DNA of 64,000 nucleotides, taken from positions 1-64,000 of the forward strand of contig JAUMBL010000073.1 of the NCBI GenBank assembly GCA_032115775.1, in the 5' to 3' direction. Position 1 is the stretch's first letter, and the number at the start of each line of letters is the position of its first letter. A model generated the notes under the pieces. The model saw only the letters and a program-made list of their open reading frames with translations, did not search any database and was not told where the DNA came from. The position numbers and the translations under genes are program-made. The stretch is from M3007 sp032115775 (lineage in GTDB: Bacteria; Bacteroidota; Bacteroidia; Chitinophagales; Saprospiraceae). Below, piece by piece: positions 1-8,258 of this stretch.

Positions 1-26
1 ATTTCTCACCAACTTATCATACTATC

Positions 27-632
27 ATGGCTTTTACCCTTCCGGATTTACCCTATGCTTTTCATGCTTTGGAGCCGCATATTGATGCGCGCACCATGGA
101 AATCCACCACGGCAAGCACCATGCCGCTTACGTGAACAACCTGAACAACGCCCTGCAAGGCACGGAGCACGAGGGCAAAAGCCTAGAGGAGCTCCTGGCG
201 ATTGTTTCCAAACTGCCGGCAGCCGTGCGCAACAACGGCGGCGGACACTGGAACCACGCGATGTTTTGGGAAATCATGTCGCCCAACGGCGGCGGCCAAC
301 CCACCGGCGCGCTCGCCGACGCCATCGTCAAGGCATTCGGCAGCTTCGAAGAAATGCAAAAACAATTCAATCAAGCCGCGATCAGCCGTTTCGGCTCCGG
401 CTGGGGCTGGCTCTGCGTGGGCGAAGACGGCAATTTGTTTATTACCTCTATGCCCAACCAGGATAACCCCCTGATGGATATCGCGGAAAAACCGGGCAAA
501 CCCATCCTCGGACTCGACGTTTGGGAGCACGCCTACTACCTGCACTACCAGAATCGGCGCCCCGACTACGTCGGCGCCTGGTGGAATGTGGTCAACTGGG
601 AGGCCGTGGCCGCCCGTTTCGGCAATCCGTAA
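27..632 (+). CDS. sodA: Superoxide dismutase, Mn-type of the Fe/Mn family
   Basis: A 201-residue protein that disproportionates superoxide to O2 and H2O2. The four metal ligands of the Fe/Mn family are visible: His27 (in IHHGKHHAAYV), His77 (GGGHWNHAMFW), Asp164 and His168 (LDVWEHAYY). The second-sphere glutamine lies in PNQDNPLM (Gln145), and the position used by Fe enzymes for glutamine before WNH is Gly-His, so the Mn (or cambialistic) type is favoured. No signal peptide, so it should be cytoplasmic. Length is normal for the family. The ATG at 27 is the only sensible start. It is followed after 16 bp by rfbC on the same strand, probably by chance rather than functional linkage. Metal choice cannot be settled from sequence alone. 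Confidence 0.93.
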   Translation: MAFTLPDLPYAFHALEPHIDARTMEIHHGKHHAAYVNNLNNALQGTEHEGKSLEELLAIVSKLPAAVRNNGGGHWNHAMFWEIMSPNGGGQPTGALADAIVKAFGSFEEMQKQFNQAAISRFGSGWGWLCVGEDGNLFITSMPNQDNPLMDIAEKPGKPILGLDVWEHAYYLHYQNRRPDYVGAWWNVVNWEAVAARFGNP

Positions 633-648
633 TTGAATTTCTGCACTG

Positions 649-1197
649 ATGTTTACTTTTCCTTCCCCGATTTCGGGGCTGATTGTTTTTGAACCCCGCG
701 TATTTGAGGATACGCGGGGCTACTTTTTTGAAAGTTATAACCGGCAGCGCTGGGAAGAGGCCGGCGTGCACATCCAATTTGTGCAGGATAATCAGGCATT
801 CTCCCGGCGCGGTGCGCTGCGCGGACTGCATTACCAGACGGGCGAGATGGCACAAGCTAAACTCGTGCGGGTGCTGTCAGGCGAAGTACTGGACGTAGCC
901 GTGGATATCCGACCGGATTCGCCTACCCGTGGCCAGTGGTTCAGCATTCTGCTCAGCGCAGAGAACAAACGGCAACTACTCGTGCCGCGGGGTTTCGCAC
1001 ACGGCTATATCGTGCTTAGCGAAACGGCGGAATTTGCCTACAAATGCGATAATTTTTACTCCAAAGCCCACGAAGGCGGTATTCGCTTTGATGATCCGAC
1101 GCTAAATATTGATTGGCAATTCGATCTGCGGCAAGCGATCGTTTCAGAAAAAGACCTCGAATTGCCTTTTTACGGCGCGCACCGGCCGCCGTCCTAA
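649..1197 (+). CDS. rfbC: dTDP-4-dehydrorhamnose 3,5-epimerase (RmlC)
   Basis: A 182-residue cupin enzyme of dTDP-L-rhamnose synthesis that epimerises C3 and C5 of dTDP-4-keto-6-deoxyglucose. Visible family motifs are FFESYNRQRWEEAG near the N terminus, ALRGLHYQ with the catalytic base His61, the strand GEVLDVAVDIR, and GFAHGY followed by the YKCDNFY segment that carries the second active-site tyrosine. Length is typical. The other three rml genes are not adjacent, so it is an orphan copy within this window. It lies near hldD and an LpxH-like gene, giving the first 5 kb an LPS and surface-sugar flavour. The gene stops 32 bp before the next reading frame on the same strand, so cotranscription is possible. 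Confidence 0.92.
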   Translation: MFTFPSPISGLIVFEPRVFEDTRGYFFESYNRQRWEEAGVHIQFVQDNQAFSRRGALRGLHYQTGEMAQAKLVRVLSGEVLDVAVDIRPDSPTRGQWFSILLSAENKRQLLVPRGFAHGYIVLSETAEFAYKCDNFYSKAHEGGIRFDDPTLNIDWQFDLRQAIVSEKDLELPFYGAHRPPS

Positions 1198-1229
1198 ACC
1201 TGCTATTCGCGCAAATAACATCCTGCACG

Positions 1230-2966
1230 ATGCGACTTACTACTTTTCTGCTACTACTCGTTGCTTCCCCCTTCTGCGCCACTGCACAGACCAACATCTT
1301 ATGCACCAATCCGGAAGCAGAGCAAATCCTGCTGGGAAATTACGATCCGGCAGACTATGCGGCATCTCTGACAGTGGATGCGCCGGACGTTATTGCCGCG
1401 CGCTTGCAAACGGATATTAGCCCGGACAGCCTGCGGGCTTACATCACCCGCCTGAGCCAGTTCGGTAACAGAAACACCGGCGCCGACACCCTGAGCAACA
1501 CCACCGGATATGGAGCGGCCCGCCGCTGGGTGTACGCCAAACTGCAGGAATTCAGCGCGCAGCAAGAGAACAGGCTCCTGGTGTCAAACCTTCAATTTGA
1601 TCAGGATATCTGCGGCATGGGGCGCCACAGCAACGTCTTTGCAGTACTACCCGGTTCCGACCCGGCCAACCACGGCGTCATCCTATTAGAAGGCCACCTG
1701 GATAGCCGATGCGATGGGGTTTGCGACATCGCCTGTCCCGCAGAAGGCGTGGAGGACAACGCCAGCGGCACGGCACTGGTGATGGAGCTGGCAAGGGTGC
1801 TATCGCAGTTTAGTTTTAAAAACACCCTCGTCTTTGTACTCACGACGGGGGAGGAGCAGGGGCTTTTTGGCGCAGCGGCCTTTGCGCAATACATGCAAAA
1901 CAAGCAGATACCCCTGCGCGCCGTGCTGAACAACGATGTAATCGGAGGCGTCATCTGCGGGAAAACCTCCTCGCCACCCTCCTGTTCCGGCCTTAATACG
2001 GTGGATTCCACCAGCGTACGCTTGTTTTCATTCGGTTCGTTCAATTCGCCCCACAAACAACTGGCGCGGTACATCAAGTTGCAATACCAGGAAAATATCC
2101 TGCCGACCGCCGCTGTACCCATGAACGTACGCGTCATGAATCCGGAGGACCGCACCGGCCGCGGCGGCGACCATATCCCGTTTCGCCAGCGAAATTATCC
2201 CGCGATGCGATTTACCGCCGCCAACGAACATGGCGACGCGTCCAACGACCCGGGATACGACGATCGCCAACACACCTCCGACGACATCCTCGGCGTAGAT
2301 ACCAACGGCGATCAGATCGTGGATTCCTTTTTCGTACAATTCAACTACCTGGCCCGAAATGCAGTCATCAATGGCAATGCAGCCGCAATGGCCGCAAGAA
2401 ATGTGCCGACGCCGACGGATTTTACGGCCCAGCGCGCCGGAGATCAGGTGTATGTATCCATTACAGACCCCGCCGGACTCGGTGTGTACCGAGTGGCGCT
2501 GCGCCAATTGATCAGCGACTGGGATACCGTTTATACCATGATTGGTACGGCGCTCAGCACCTTCCCGGCGCCCAGCACAGGCCCGCTCTACGTAAGCGTC
2601 GCCGGGGTGGACGCACAGGGAATAGAAAGTTTGTTCAGCGTTGAAAAACCGGCCACCAGCTTTACCGGAACGATAGACCCCAATACGGAAAACAATAATA
2701 TCACGCTCTTTCAAAATCGGCCAAACCCTTTCGATGAAGCGACCTGGATATCTTTTTGGGTAAATAAAATCCAAAAGCATCAAACGGCAGTCCTGCGCAT
2801 CACCGATACGTCCGGCCGACTGATCCAAGAGATCCCCGTCGAAATCCGGGAAGGACTGAACGAAGTGCTCTACACACACGGCTACGGCGTGCGCGGCGCC
2901 TTTACCTACACGCTGCTCTTGGATGAACGCGCAGTGGACAGCAAGCAAATGATTTTTGCCAATTAA
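1230..2966 (+). CDS. Secreted M28-family zinc aminopeptidase with T9SS sorting domain
   Basis: A 578-residue protein. The frame is open further upstream, but the ATG at 1230 starts a clean signal peptide (MRLTTFLLLLVASPFCATAQ). The M28 peptidase core runs from roughly residue 90 to 380 and shows the two-zinc ligand set: GHLDSR, GVEDNASGTA, TTGEEQG, LNNDVIGG, and a late histidine in HTSDDI. A fibronectin-like stretch follows. The last ~85 residues (FQNRPNPFDEATWISF, ending in KQMIFAN) have the form of a type A T9SS C-terminal sorting domain. The protein is therefore probably exported by Sec, passed through T9SS, and displayed or released as a peptidase. Substrate specificity is unknown. Confidence 0.9.
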   Translation: MRLTTFLLLLVASPFCATAQTNILCTNPEAEQILLGNYDPADYAASLTVDAPDVIAARLQTDISPDSLRAYITRLSQFGNRNTGADTLSNTTGYGAARRWVYAKLQEFSAQQENRLLVSNLQFDQDICGMGRHSNVFAVLPGSDPANHGVILLEGHLDSRCDGVCDIACPAEGVEDNASGTALVMELARVLSQFSFKNTLVFVLTTGEEQGLFGAAAFAQYMQNKQIPLRAVLNNDVIGGVICGKTSSPPSCSGLNTVDSTSVRLFSFGSFNSPHKQLARYIKLQYQENILPTAAVPMNVRVMNPEDRTGRGGDHIPFRQRNYPAMRFTAANEHGDASNDPGYDDRQHTSDDILGVDTNGDQIVDSFFVQFNYLARNAVINGNAAAMAARNVPTPTDFTAQRAGDQVYVSITDPAGLGVYRVALRQLISDWDTVYTMIGTALSTFPAPSTGPLYVSVAGVDAQGIESLFSVEKPATSFTGTIDPNTENNNITLFQNRPNPFDEATWISFWVNKIQKHQTAVLRITDTSGRLIQEIPVEIREGLNEVLYTHGYGVRGAFTYTLLLDERAVDSKQMIFAN

Positions 2967-3040
2967 CCGGACTAATCTGCGCTAAAGACGTAGCGTATCC
3001 CCATTGTCCCGGAAAACCTATTAAAAAAGTAACAGGTTAC

Positions 3041-3071
3041 CCAAACCCCGAAGGGGTGACATTATTCTATC
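3041..3071 (+). repeat. Dispersed short hairpin repeat (CCCCGAAGGGG type), copy 1
   Basis: The motif AAACCCCGAAGGGGTGACAT followed by TATTCTA. The CCCC-GAA-GGGG core forms a small hairpin. It lies between the convergent M28 peptidase and hldD genes and ends 2 bp before the hldD stop codon. Near-identical copies occur at 39825-39855 and 43649-43677. Confidence 0.8.
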
Positions 3072-3073
3072 GC

Positions 3074-4051
3074 TTAAAAAATTTGCTCGGTCTTGAGGTA
3101 ATTGCCCACATAATCGGCAATGCCTTCCTCCAGACTGTGGAAATCTGCCAGGTAGCCGCCGAATTCCCGCATTTTGCGCATATCCGCCTCGGTAAAATAC
3201 TGATAAGTGTCGCGGATATCCGCAGGCGTATCTACAAAGGAGATATCGGGTTCCAGACCCAGCGTGCGGAACGTGCCGACGGCCAGATCCAGAAAAGTTC
3301 GGGCTTTGCCCGTGCCCAGGTTATAGATTGCGCTTGCCGGTTTTTTGTCAAAAAAATGCAGCAGTACCGCCGCCACGTCCTTTACGTAAATAAAATCGCG
3401 GCTTTGCTCCCCGTCCTTGTAATCCGGTCGGTGCGAGCGAAACAATTTCATGCTGCCCGTCGCCTTGATTTGGCGGGCAGTGTGAAAAATAACCGAAGCC
3501 ATGCGCCCTTTATGGTACTCATTCGGGCCATATACATTGAAGAATTTGAATCCGGCCCAGTGCGGCGGGGTCCGACCCTGTCTGACTTGCTCCAATACCC
3601 AGACGTCGAAGTCCTGCTTCGACTGGCCGTAGGGATTCAGCGGTTGCAGTTGTGGAATGAGGTCGTGGTCGTCGGAATAACCCAATGCACCCAGTCCGTA
3701 GGTAGCGGCGCTGCTGGCATAAAAAAGCGGAATCTGAAACTCCGTGCATAATTGCCACAGCACTTCGGAGTAGTGCACGTTCAGTCGGCGGAAAACTGCC
3801 GCGTCCTGTTCGGTCGTGTCAGTGCGCGCGCCAATATGAAAAACGGCGTCAATATCCGCGTGCCGCGCCCGCAACCAGATTGGGAGAAAATCGCGGTGTA
3901 CGCGTTCGCGATAGATTTTACCTTCGAAATTGGGGCGTTTGTCCGGACGGGAAAAATCATCGGCCAAAATAAGGTCGTGATACCCGGCTTCATTTAATTT
4001 TCCTGTCAAATAAGAGCCGATAAAACCGGCTGCGCCTGTAATGATGATCAT
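3074..4051 (-). CDS. hldD: ADP-L-glycero-D-manno-heptose 6-epimerase
   Basis: A 325-residue extended short-chain dehydrogenase that epimerises ADP-D-glycero-D-manno-heptose at C6 for the LPS inner core. The start is set at the ATG giving MIIITGAAGFIGSYLT, because the Rossmann GxxGxxG motif must begin within the first residues; the upstream 33 codons look non-coding. Other motifs are DDFSRPDKRPNF, FHIGARTDTTE, SSAATYG and the catalytic YGQSK, then FKFFNVYGPNEYHKGRMASV, which is characteristic of HldD rather than generic sugar epimerases. It is divergent from the LpxH-like gene at 4415, with an inserted repeat element between them. Both point to lipid A/core synthesis. Confidence 0.92.
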   Translation of the reverse strand: MIIITGAAGFIGSYLTGKLNEAGYHDLILADDFSRPDKRPNFEGKIYRERVHRDFLPIWLRARHADIDAVFHIGARTDTTEQDAAVFRRLNVHYSEVLWQLCTEFQIPLFYASSAATYGLGALGYSDDHDLIPQLQPLNPYGQSKQDFDVWVLEQVRQGRTPPHWAGFKFFNVYGPNEYHKGRMASVIFHTARQIKATGSMKLFRSHRPDYKDGEQSRDFIYVKDVAAVLLHFFDKKPASAIYNLGTGKARTFLDLAVGTFRTLGLEPDISFVDTPADIRDTYQYFTEADMRKMREFGGYLADFHSLEEGIADYVGNYLKTEQIF

Positions 4052-4231
4052 AATGAAATCCCGATTGTGTACATGTCCGGGGGCGGCAAATGTTGCGTTT
4101 TTTAGGCAATAAAACAAGATATCCGGGCGCAAAAAAGGGCTGATATCCAAATCAATCGTTTTACAACAAGCGGACGAGCCGACGCTGCGTTCCCGATAGC
4201 AAGTCAGCCAATCGGTTACACGACAAAAATC

Positions 4232-4393
4232 GTAACTACTTAGCCGGTCGCGTCTGAGACAAAAAAGGATCCATTTTTTGCCAGACGAAGCGATTTTTTG
4301 CAGGCCGTAGCAGCGCTACGGTCAAAAAAAATTGCGAAGTATGGCGGAAAATGGGACTTTTTGGGCCAGACAGCGAGCCGGCTAAGTAGTTAC
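4232..4393. mobile_element. Element A copy 1: IS66-like MITE with GTAA ends
   Basis: A 162-bp non-coding element with perfect 16-bp terminal inverted repeats (GTAACTACTTAGCCGG at 4232-4247, its complement at 4378-4393). The flanks CAAAAATC (4224-4231) and TAAAAATC (4394-4401) match at 7 of 8 positions, as expected for a target-site duplication. Ends starting GTAA and 8-bp duplications are features of the IS66 family, so this is probably a non-autonomous derivative. The centre holds a small hairpin (CCGTAGC-AGC-GCTACGG) that is replaced by element B in the copies at 45470 and 48588. It sits between divergent hldD and the LpxH-like gene, 9 bp from the latter's promoter box. Confidence 0.8.
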
Positions 4394-4402
4394 TAAAAAT
4401 CT

Positions 4403-4410
4403 TACCTTTG
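4403..4410 (+). promoter_or_regulatory. Bacteroidota -7 box (TACCTTTG) for the LpxH-like gene
   Basis: TACCTTTG matches TAnnTTTG exactly and ends 4 bp before the ATG at 4415, so transcription would start at or beside the start codon. No good TTTG box is seen at the usual distance, which falls at the edge of element A. The insertion may have replaced it. Confidence 0.5.
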
Positions 4411-4414
4411 CGCG

Positions 4415-5191
4415 ATGCCGAGCAAGACCTTTTTTGCCTCCGATTTTCACCTGGGCGTACACGCGCGCCAATCCTCCCGGGAGCGCGAGCGACAAATCGT
4501 GCGCTGGCTGGAGCAATCGGCGCCCGAGGCGGCGGCGATTTACCTGGTAGGCGATCTGTTTGAATTTTGGTTTGAGTACCGGACGGTGGTTCCGAAAGGT
4601 TTTTCGAGGTTGTTCGGCGCCTTGGCGAGTTTGCGCGACGGCGGTTTGCCGTTGTATGTATTCACCGGAAATCACGATTTGTGGATGTTCGGCTATTTTG
4701 AAGAAGAATTTGGTATTCCGGTATATCGCCGGCCGATTCAGCGAGAGATACAGGGTAAATCGTTTTTTATTGGTCATGGCGACGGATTAGGTCCGGGCGA
4801 TTACGGATATAAGCGGATGAAAAAGGTCTTCACTTATCCTTTTAATCAATCCCTGTTCAGTTGGCTGCACCCCGACCTGGGAACCCGTCTGGCGCATTAT
4901 TTCAGCGGCAGAAGCCGGGCGGCCACGCCGCCGGAGGAATTTGCCTGGCTCGGCGAAGAGCGGGAATGGCTGTTACAGTACTGCAAGCGCAAACTGGCGC
5001 AGGGTGTGGAACCTGATTATTTTATTTTCGGGCACCGGCACCTGCCGATAGACTGGCGGCTGCCCAACGGCAGGAGCCGGTATATCAACCTCGGCGAATG
5101 GATGTACGCCTGCTCCTACGCCGTATTTGACGGCGAACATCTCGAATTGCGTTTTTTTGAACAGGACGGCGCGATTACTTACGGCCCATAG
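4415..5191 (+). CDS. UDP-2,3-diacylglucosamine diphosphatase-like metallophosphoesterase (LpxH-like)
   Basis: A 258-residue calcineurin-like phosphoesterase. The metal-binding motif series is complete: FASDFHLG (DxH), VGDLFEFWFEY (GD), FTGNHDLWM (GNHD), IGHGDGLGPGDYGYKRMK (GHGD) and FGHRHLP (GHxH). The spacing and the WFEY and GPGD.GYKRMKK segments resemble the Bacteroidota LpxH-like proteins that cleave UDP-2,3-diacylglucosamine to lipid X in lipid A synthesis. It would act at the cytoplasmic face of the inner membrane. It is divergent from hldD, in keeping with LPS work, and is followed 35 bp later by the TrpF-like gene. The exact substrate is inferred from family; another UDP-lipid phosphoesterase role cannot be excluded. 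Confidence 0.82.
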   Translation: MPSKTFFASDFHLGVHARQSSRERERQIVRWLEQSAPEAAAIYLVGDLFEFWFEYRTVVPKGFSRLFGALASLRDGGLPLYVFTGNHDLWMFGYFEEEFGIPVYRRPIQREIQGKSFFIGHGDGLGPGDYGYKRMKKVFTYPFNQSLFSWLHPDLGTRLAHYFSGRSRAATPPEEFAWLGEEREWLLQYCKRKLAQGVEPDYFIFGHRHLPIDWRLPNGRSRYINLGEWMYACSYAVFDGEHLELRFFEQDGAITYGP

Positions 5192-5226
5192 CAACCGTAC
5201 GCGACCGCCCGCATTTTCCCATCCGT

Positions 5227-5826
5227 ATGTACCTAAAAGCTGCACATATTACCAATCTCACCGACGCGCGCTATTTTGCGGCCAAAGAAGTGCATTTTCT
5301 CGGATTCAACCTGGAGGCCGGCGCAGAGGATTTTCTCGATCCCATTTACATGAAGGCCATCCGCGAATGGGTGGAAGGGCCGCTCATTGTGGGCGAATAC
5401 AGCGCTTCTCCCGCAGAGACGATTGCCGAAGCGGCCGCTTTTTTCGGTTTGGACGCCGTGGAAGTCGGCGAAGCGCAGATCCCCAATCTTCCGGCGCTCC
5501 AACACCTCCGGGTACTGCTGCGCCTAGAGCAGGCCGGCGAACCCGCAAGCGTGCGGCAGGTGCTGGAGCAGGCAATCGGGCGATTTGAATTTGCGGTGCT
5601 ACAATTGAACGACCCGGCTGTTTTGACGACCGATCCCGCGGCTTGGAAATCCTTGTTTTCAGATTTCCCCATCCTGCTCCATGGCGATTTTTCGCCGAAC
5701 CAGTACGTCTGGATCATGGAACAGTTTGCGCCCGCCGGATTCTGCCTGCGCGGCGGCGCGGAAGAAAAAGTCGGCGTAAAATCGTTCGATGAAATAGACG
5801 CGATTTTTGAAGCGCTGGAAAAATAG
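5227..5826 (+). CDS. TrpF-like TIM-barrel protein, catalytic Cys missing
   Basis: A 199-residue protein whose beginning (MYLKAAHITNLTDARYFAA) lines up with the first strand and helix of phosphoribosylanthranilate isomerase (KICGIT..EDA), followed by VHFLGFNL like ALGFVF. The end (GGAEEKVGVKSFDEIDAIF) resembles the phosphate-binding SG(G)xxPGVKD segment and last helix of TrpF. However the catalytic cysteine of KICG is alanine (KAAH), and the central motifs are poorly conserved. It is therefore probably a TrpF homologue that no longer performs the tryptophan-pathway isomerisation, or does so differently. No other trp genes are nearby. Length is about that of TrpF. The function is unknown. Confidence 0.6.
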   Translation: MYLKAAHITNLTDARYFAAKEVHFLGFNLEAGAEDFLDPIYMKAIREWVEGPLIVGEYSASPAETIAEAAAFFGLDAVEVGEAQIPNLPALQHLRVLLRLEQAGEPASVRQVLEQAIGRFEFAVLQLNDPAVLTTDPAAWKSLFSDFPILLHGDFSPNQYVWIMEQFAPAGFCLRGGAEEKVGVKSFDEIDAIFEALEK

Positions 5827-5828
5827 CC

Positions 5829-5984
5829 TCACCGGTCTCGCTGGATTTCTGTGCCTGCGGCCGGGTCGGCAGGCGACCGGCCGTGTCTGCCTGTCAGCCA
5901 GTAATAAAAAATCAGCGCAAGCAGCAGCGCGACAAAGAGAATTTGTCCGAGCGGGAAGGGCGCCCGTGTACGTCGTTGAAGCAT
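5829..5984 (-). CDS. Small predicted single-pass membrane protein
   Basis: A 51-residue reading frame starting MLQRRTRAPFPLGQILF, with a short basic N terminus, one clear hydrophobic helix (about residues 13-33, FVALLLALIFYYWL) and a polar tail. The layout (positive N terminus, helix, polar C terminus) suggests an inner-membrane peptide with its tail outside. The stop abuts the end of the TrpF-like gene (3 bp apart, convergent). The frame is open 28 codons further upstream, but those residues look non-coding. No family was recognised. The evidence is the membrane segment and the snug fit between genes, so it may be a real small gene but is not certain. Confidence 0.45.
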   Translation of the reverse strand: MLQRRTRAPFPLGQILFVALLLALIFYYWLTGRHGRSPADPAAGTEIQRDR

Positions 5985-6108
5985 AGGTGTAGGTTCGTTA
6001 TCGCGGGCAAAAATAGGCGCATTATTTGGCAGTTTTCCCCGACATTTGCGGCGCCGAGTTTGCGCCACAATCCGGCATAGCCAATTGCATCAAAATTTCC
6101 TGCATTCC

Positions 6109-8088
6109 ATGTCCAATATTACGTTTTCCAGACAAGGTTTTGACAATGAAACACTGTTACACCTGTACGAGCAACTCGTACGCCCGCGACTGATTGAAGA
6201 GAAGATGTTGAATTTGCTCCGACAGGGGCGTATCAGCAAGTGGTTTAGCGGGATTGGCCAGGAGGCGATTTCCGTGGGCGCCGGTACTGCGTTGTTGCCG
6301 GACGAGTTTATTTTTACCATGCACCGAAATTTGGGCGTGTTTACCGCGCGGGACATGCCCCTGGATCGTTTATTTTGCCAATGGCAAGGTAAGCGACTGG
6401 GTTATACCAAAGGGCGCGACCGCTCCTTCCATTTTGGCGCCATGGAGCACCATATTGTCGGGATGATTTCGCACCTCGGCCCGCAGTTATCGCTGGCCGC
6501 CGGCGTGGCCATGGCGCACAAGCTAAAAAAAGAAGGCCGGGTGTCCCTAGCGTTTACCGGAGAGGGCGCCACCAGCCAGGGCGAATTCCACGAAGCGCTG
6601 AACGTCGCTTCGGTTTGGAAACTGCCCGTGATTTTCATCATTGAAAATAACGGATACGGTCTGAGCACGACGGCCAATGAGCAATACGCCTGCGAGAGCC
6701 TGGCCGAACGCGGGCGCGCCTACGGCATGCGCTATGCAACCATAGACGGGAATAACATCCTGGAGGTGTACGGCACGCTGCAGAAAATTGCCGGCGAGAT
6801 GCGCGAAAACCCGGCGCCATTCCTGCTTGAATGCCGCACGTTCCGGATGCGCGGGCACGAAGAAGCCAGCGGTACGAAATACGTACCGAAAGCCCTGATG
6901 GAAGAATGGGCGCAAAAAGATCCGCTGGAAAACTACGAGCGCTGGTTACTAGCAGAGGGTATTCTGACGGAATCAGCGCAAAAAAATATGCGGGAGCGCT
7001 ATAAAAAAGCCATACAAACCGCGGTAGATGCGATGTTCAACGAACCGGAACCCGTGCCGAATTTCGAGGAAGAATTGGGCGATGTGTATGCCCCCGCGCC
7101 GGCGCCCATAGCGCCCGGCGGTGCGGCGCGCGAACTCCGTTTTATTGATGCAATTTCAGAGGGTTTGCGCGAGGCCATGCAGCGGCATCCCCGCTTGATT
7201 CTGATGGGCCAGGATATTGCAGACTATGGCGGTGTGTTCAAAATCACGCAGGGTTTTGTGGAGGCATTCGGCAAAGAACGCGTGCGCAACACCCCCCTGT
7301 GCGAGAGCGCGATTGTGGGGATCGGGCTGGGGTTGAGTTTGCACGGTTTCAAAAGTATGGTGGAAATGCAATTTGCCGATTTTGTCACCTGCGGCTTCAA
7401 TCAGATCGTCAACAACCTCGCCAAATTACATTGGCGTTGGGGGCAAACGGCCGATGTAGTGATTCGCATGCCGACGGGCGGCGGTACCGGCGCCGGGCCG
7501 TTTCACTCGCAAAGTAATGAGGCCTGGTTCACACACGTGCCGGGGCTAAAGGTCGTGTATCCCTCCACACCGGCGGATGCAAAAGGATTGCTGCTGGCGG
7601 CCTTTGAAGACCCGAACCCGGTGCTGTTTTTCGAGCACAAGGCACTGTATCGATCGGAAAGCGGCATGACGCCCGAGGGATTCTATACGGTAGAGATCGG
7701 GAAGGCCCGGCAGGTGCGCCAGGGGCGTGATGTGAGCATCATCACTTACGGATTGGGCGTTCGTTGGGCGGAAAAAGTAGCCGAAGATTTGGGCGTGGAC
7801 GCCGATATTTTGGATTTGCGCTCGCTAGTTCCCCTGGACTATGCGGCCATTTCGGATTCCGTCAAGCGCACAAATCGGGTACTCATACTCCACGAAGACA
7901 CTCTCTTTGGTGGTATCGGCGGAGAAATTGCCGCCTGGATCAGCGAACACCTGTTTGAGCACTTGGATGCGCCTGTACTGCGGGCTGCCAGCCTAGACAC
8001 ACCCGTACCCTTTGCTATTCCGCTGGAACAACATTTTTTCCCGGTGGAGCGAATGAAACTGCAAATAGAGCACTTGCTGAAATACTGA
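6109..8088 (+). CDS. 2-oxoacid (branched-chain) dehydrogenase E1, fused alpha and beta subunits
   Basis: A 659-residue thiamine-diphosphate enzyme joining both E1 subunits in one chain. The start is the ATG before SNITFSRQGFDNETLLHLY. The alpha part (about 1-330) shows GQEAISVG, TMHRNLGVF, the ThDP/Mg motif GEGATSQGEFHEALN...IIENNGY and RMRGHEEASG. After a short Ala/Pro linker (APAPAPIAPGG) the beta part shows LRFIDAISEGLREAM, MGQDIADYGGVFK, TPLCESAIVGIGLG, RMPTGGGTGAGPFHSQ and FFEHKALYR. It would decarboxylate branched-chain or related 2-oxoacids and pass the acyl group to an E2 lipoyl protein, which is not in this window. Fused E1 is common in Bacteroidota. Substrate (2-oxoisovalerate versus pyruvate) is inferred from family resemblance. 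Confidence 0.88.
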   Translation: MSNITFSRQGFDNETLLHLYEQLVRPRLIEEKMLNLLRQGRISKWFSGIGQEAISVGAGTALLPDEFIFTMHRNLGVFTARDMPLDRLFCQWQGKRLGYTKGRDRSFHFGAMEHHIVGMISHLGPQLSLAAGVAMAHKLKKEGRVSLAFTGEGATSQGEFHEALNVASVWKLPVIFIIENNGYGLSTTANEQYACESLAERGRAYGMRYATIDGNNILEVYGTLQKIAGEMRENPAPFLLECRTFRMRGHEEASGTKYVPKALMEEWAQKDPLENYERWLLAEGILTESAQKNMRERYKKAIQTAVDAMFNEPEPVPNFEEELGDVYAPAPAPIAPGGAARELRFIDAISEGLREAMQRHPRLILMGQDIADYGGVFKITQGFVEAFGKERVRNTPLCESAIVGIGLGLSLHGFKSMVEMQFADFVTCGFNQIVNNLAKLHWRWGQTADVVIRMPTGGGTGAGPFHSQSNEAWFTHVPGLKVVYPSTPADAKGLLLAAFEDPNPVLFFEHKALYRSESGMTPEGFYTVEIGKARQVRQGRDVSIITYGLGVRWAEKVAEDLGVDADILDLRSLVPLDYAAISDSVKRTNRVLILHEDTLFGGIGGEIAAWISEHLFEHLDAPVLRAASLDTPVPFAIPLEQHFFPVERMKLQIEHLLKY

Positions 8089-8100
8089 GCCGGCAATATA

Positions 8101-8258
8101 GAGGGTGTATCATAAGTCCGTGAAAGCCCCGTTAAGCAAAAAAATATTTTGTTTGGTTGCCTGTTTTTTTGATTTTTTTAGAAAAATCAAAAAAACAGGC
8201 AACCAAACATTATTTTATTTTGCCGCCGGAGGCGGCGAAATGCTTGTGACACACCCTC
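8101..8258. mobile_element. Element B copy 1 (palindromic dispersed element)
   Basis: A 158-bp AT-rich element with imperfect 16-bp terminal inverted repeats (GAGGGTGTATCATAAG; right end, complemented, GAGGGTGTGTCACAAG). Inside is a long hairpin with arms GTTTGGTTGCCTGTTTT and AAAACAGGCAACCAAAC plus an AT stem, then the small GC hairpin GCCGCCGGAGGCGGC. It fills the gap between the convergent E1 and HIT genes and its last base is part of the HIT stop codon. It could also act as a bidirectional terminator. Confidence 0.8.

Noticed and set aside
3056..3751. Plus-strand frame opposite hldD, and minus-strand frame at 40101-41321 opposite the TlpA-like gene.
   Set aside because: Both overlap well-supported genes in antisense and show no family features.
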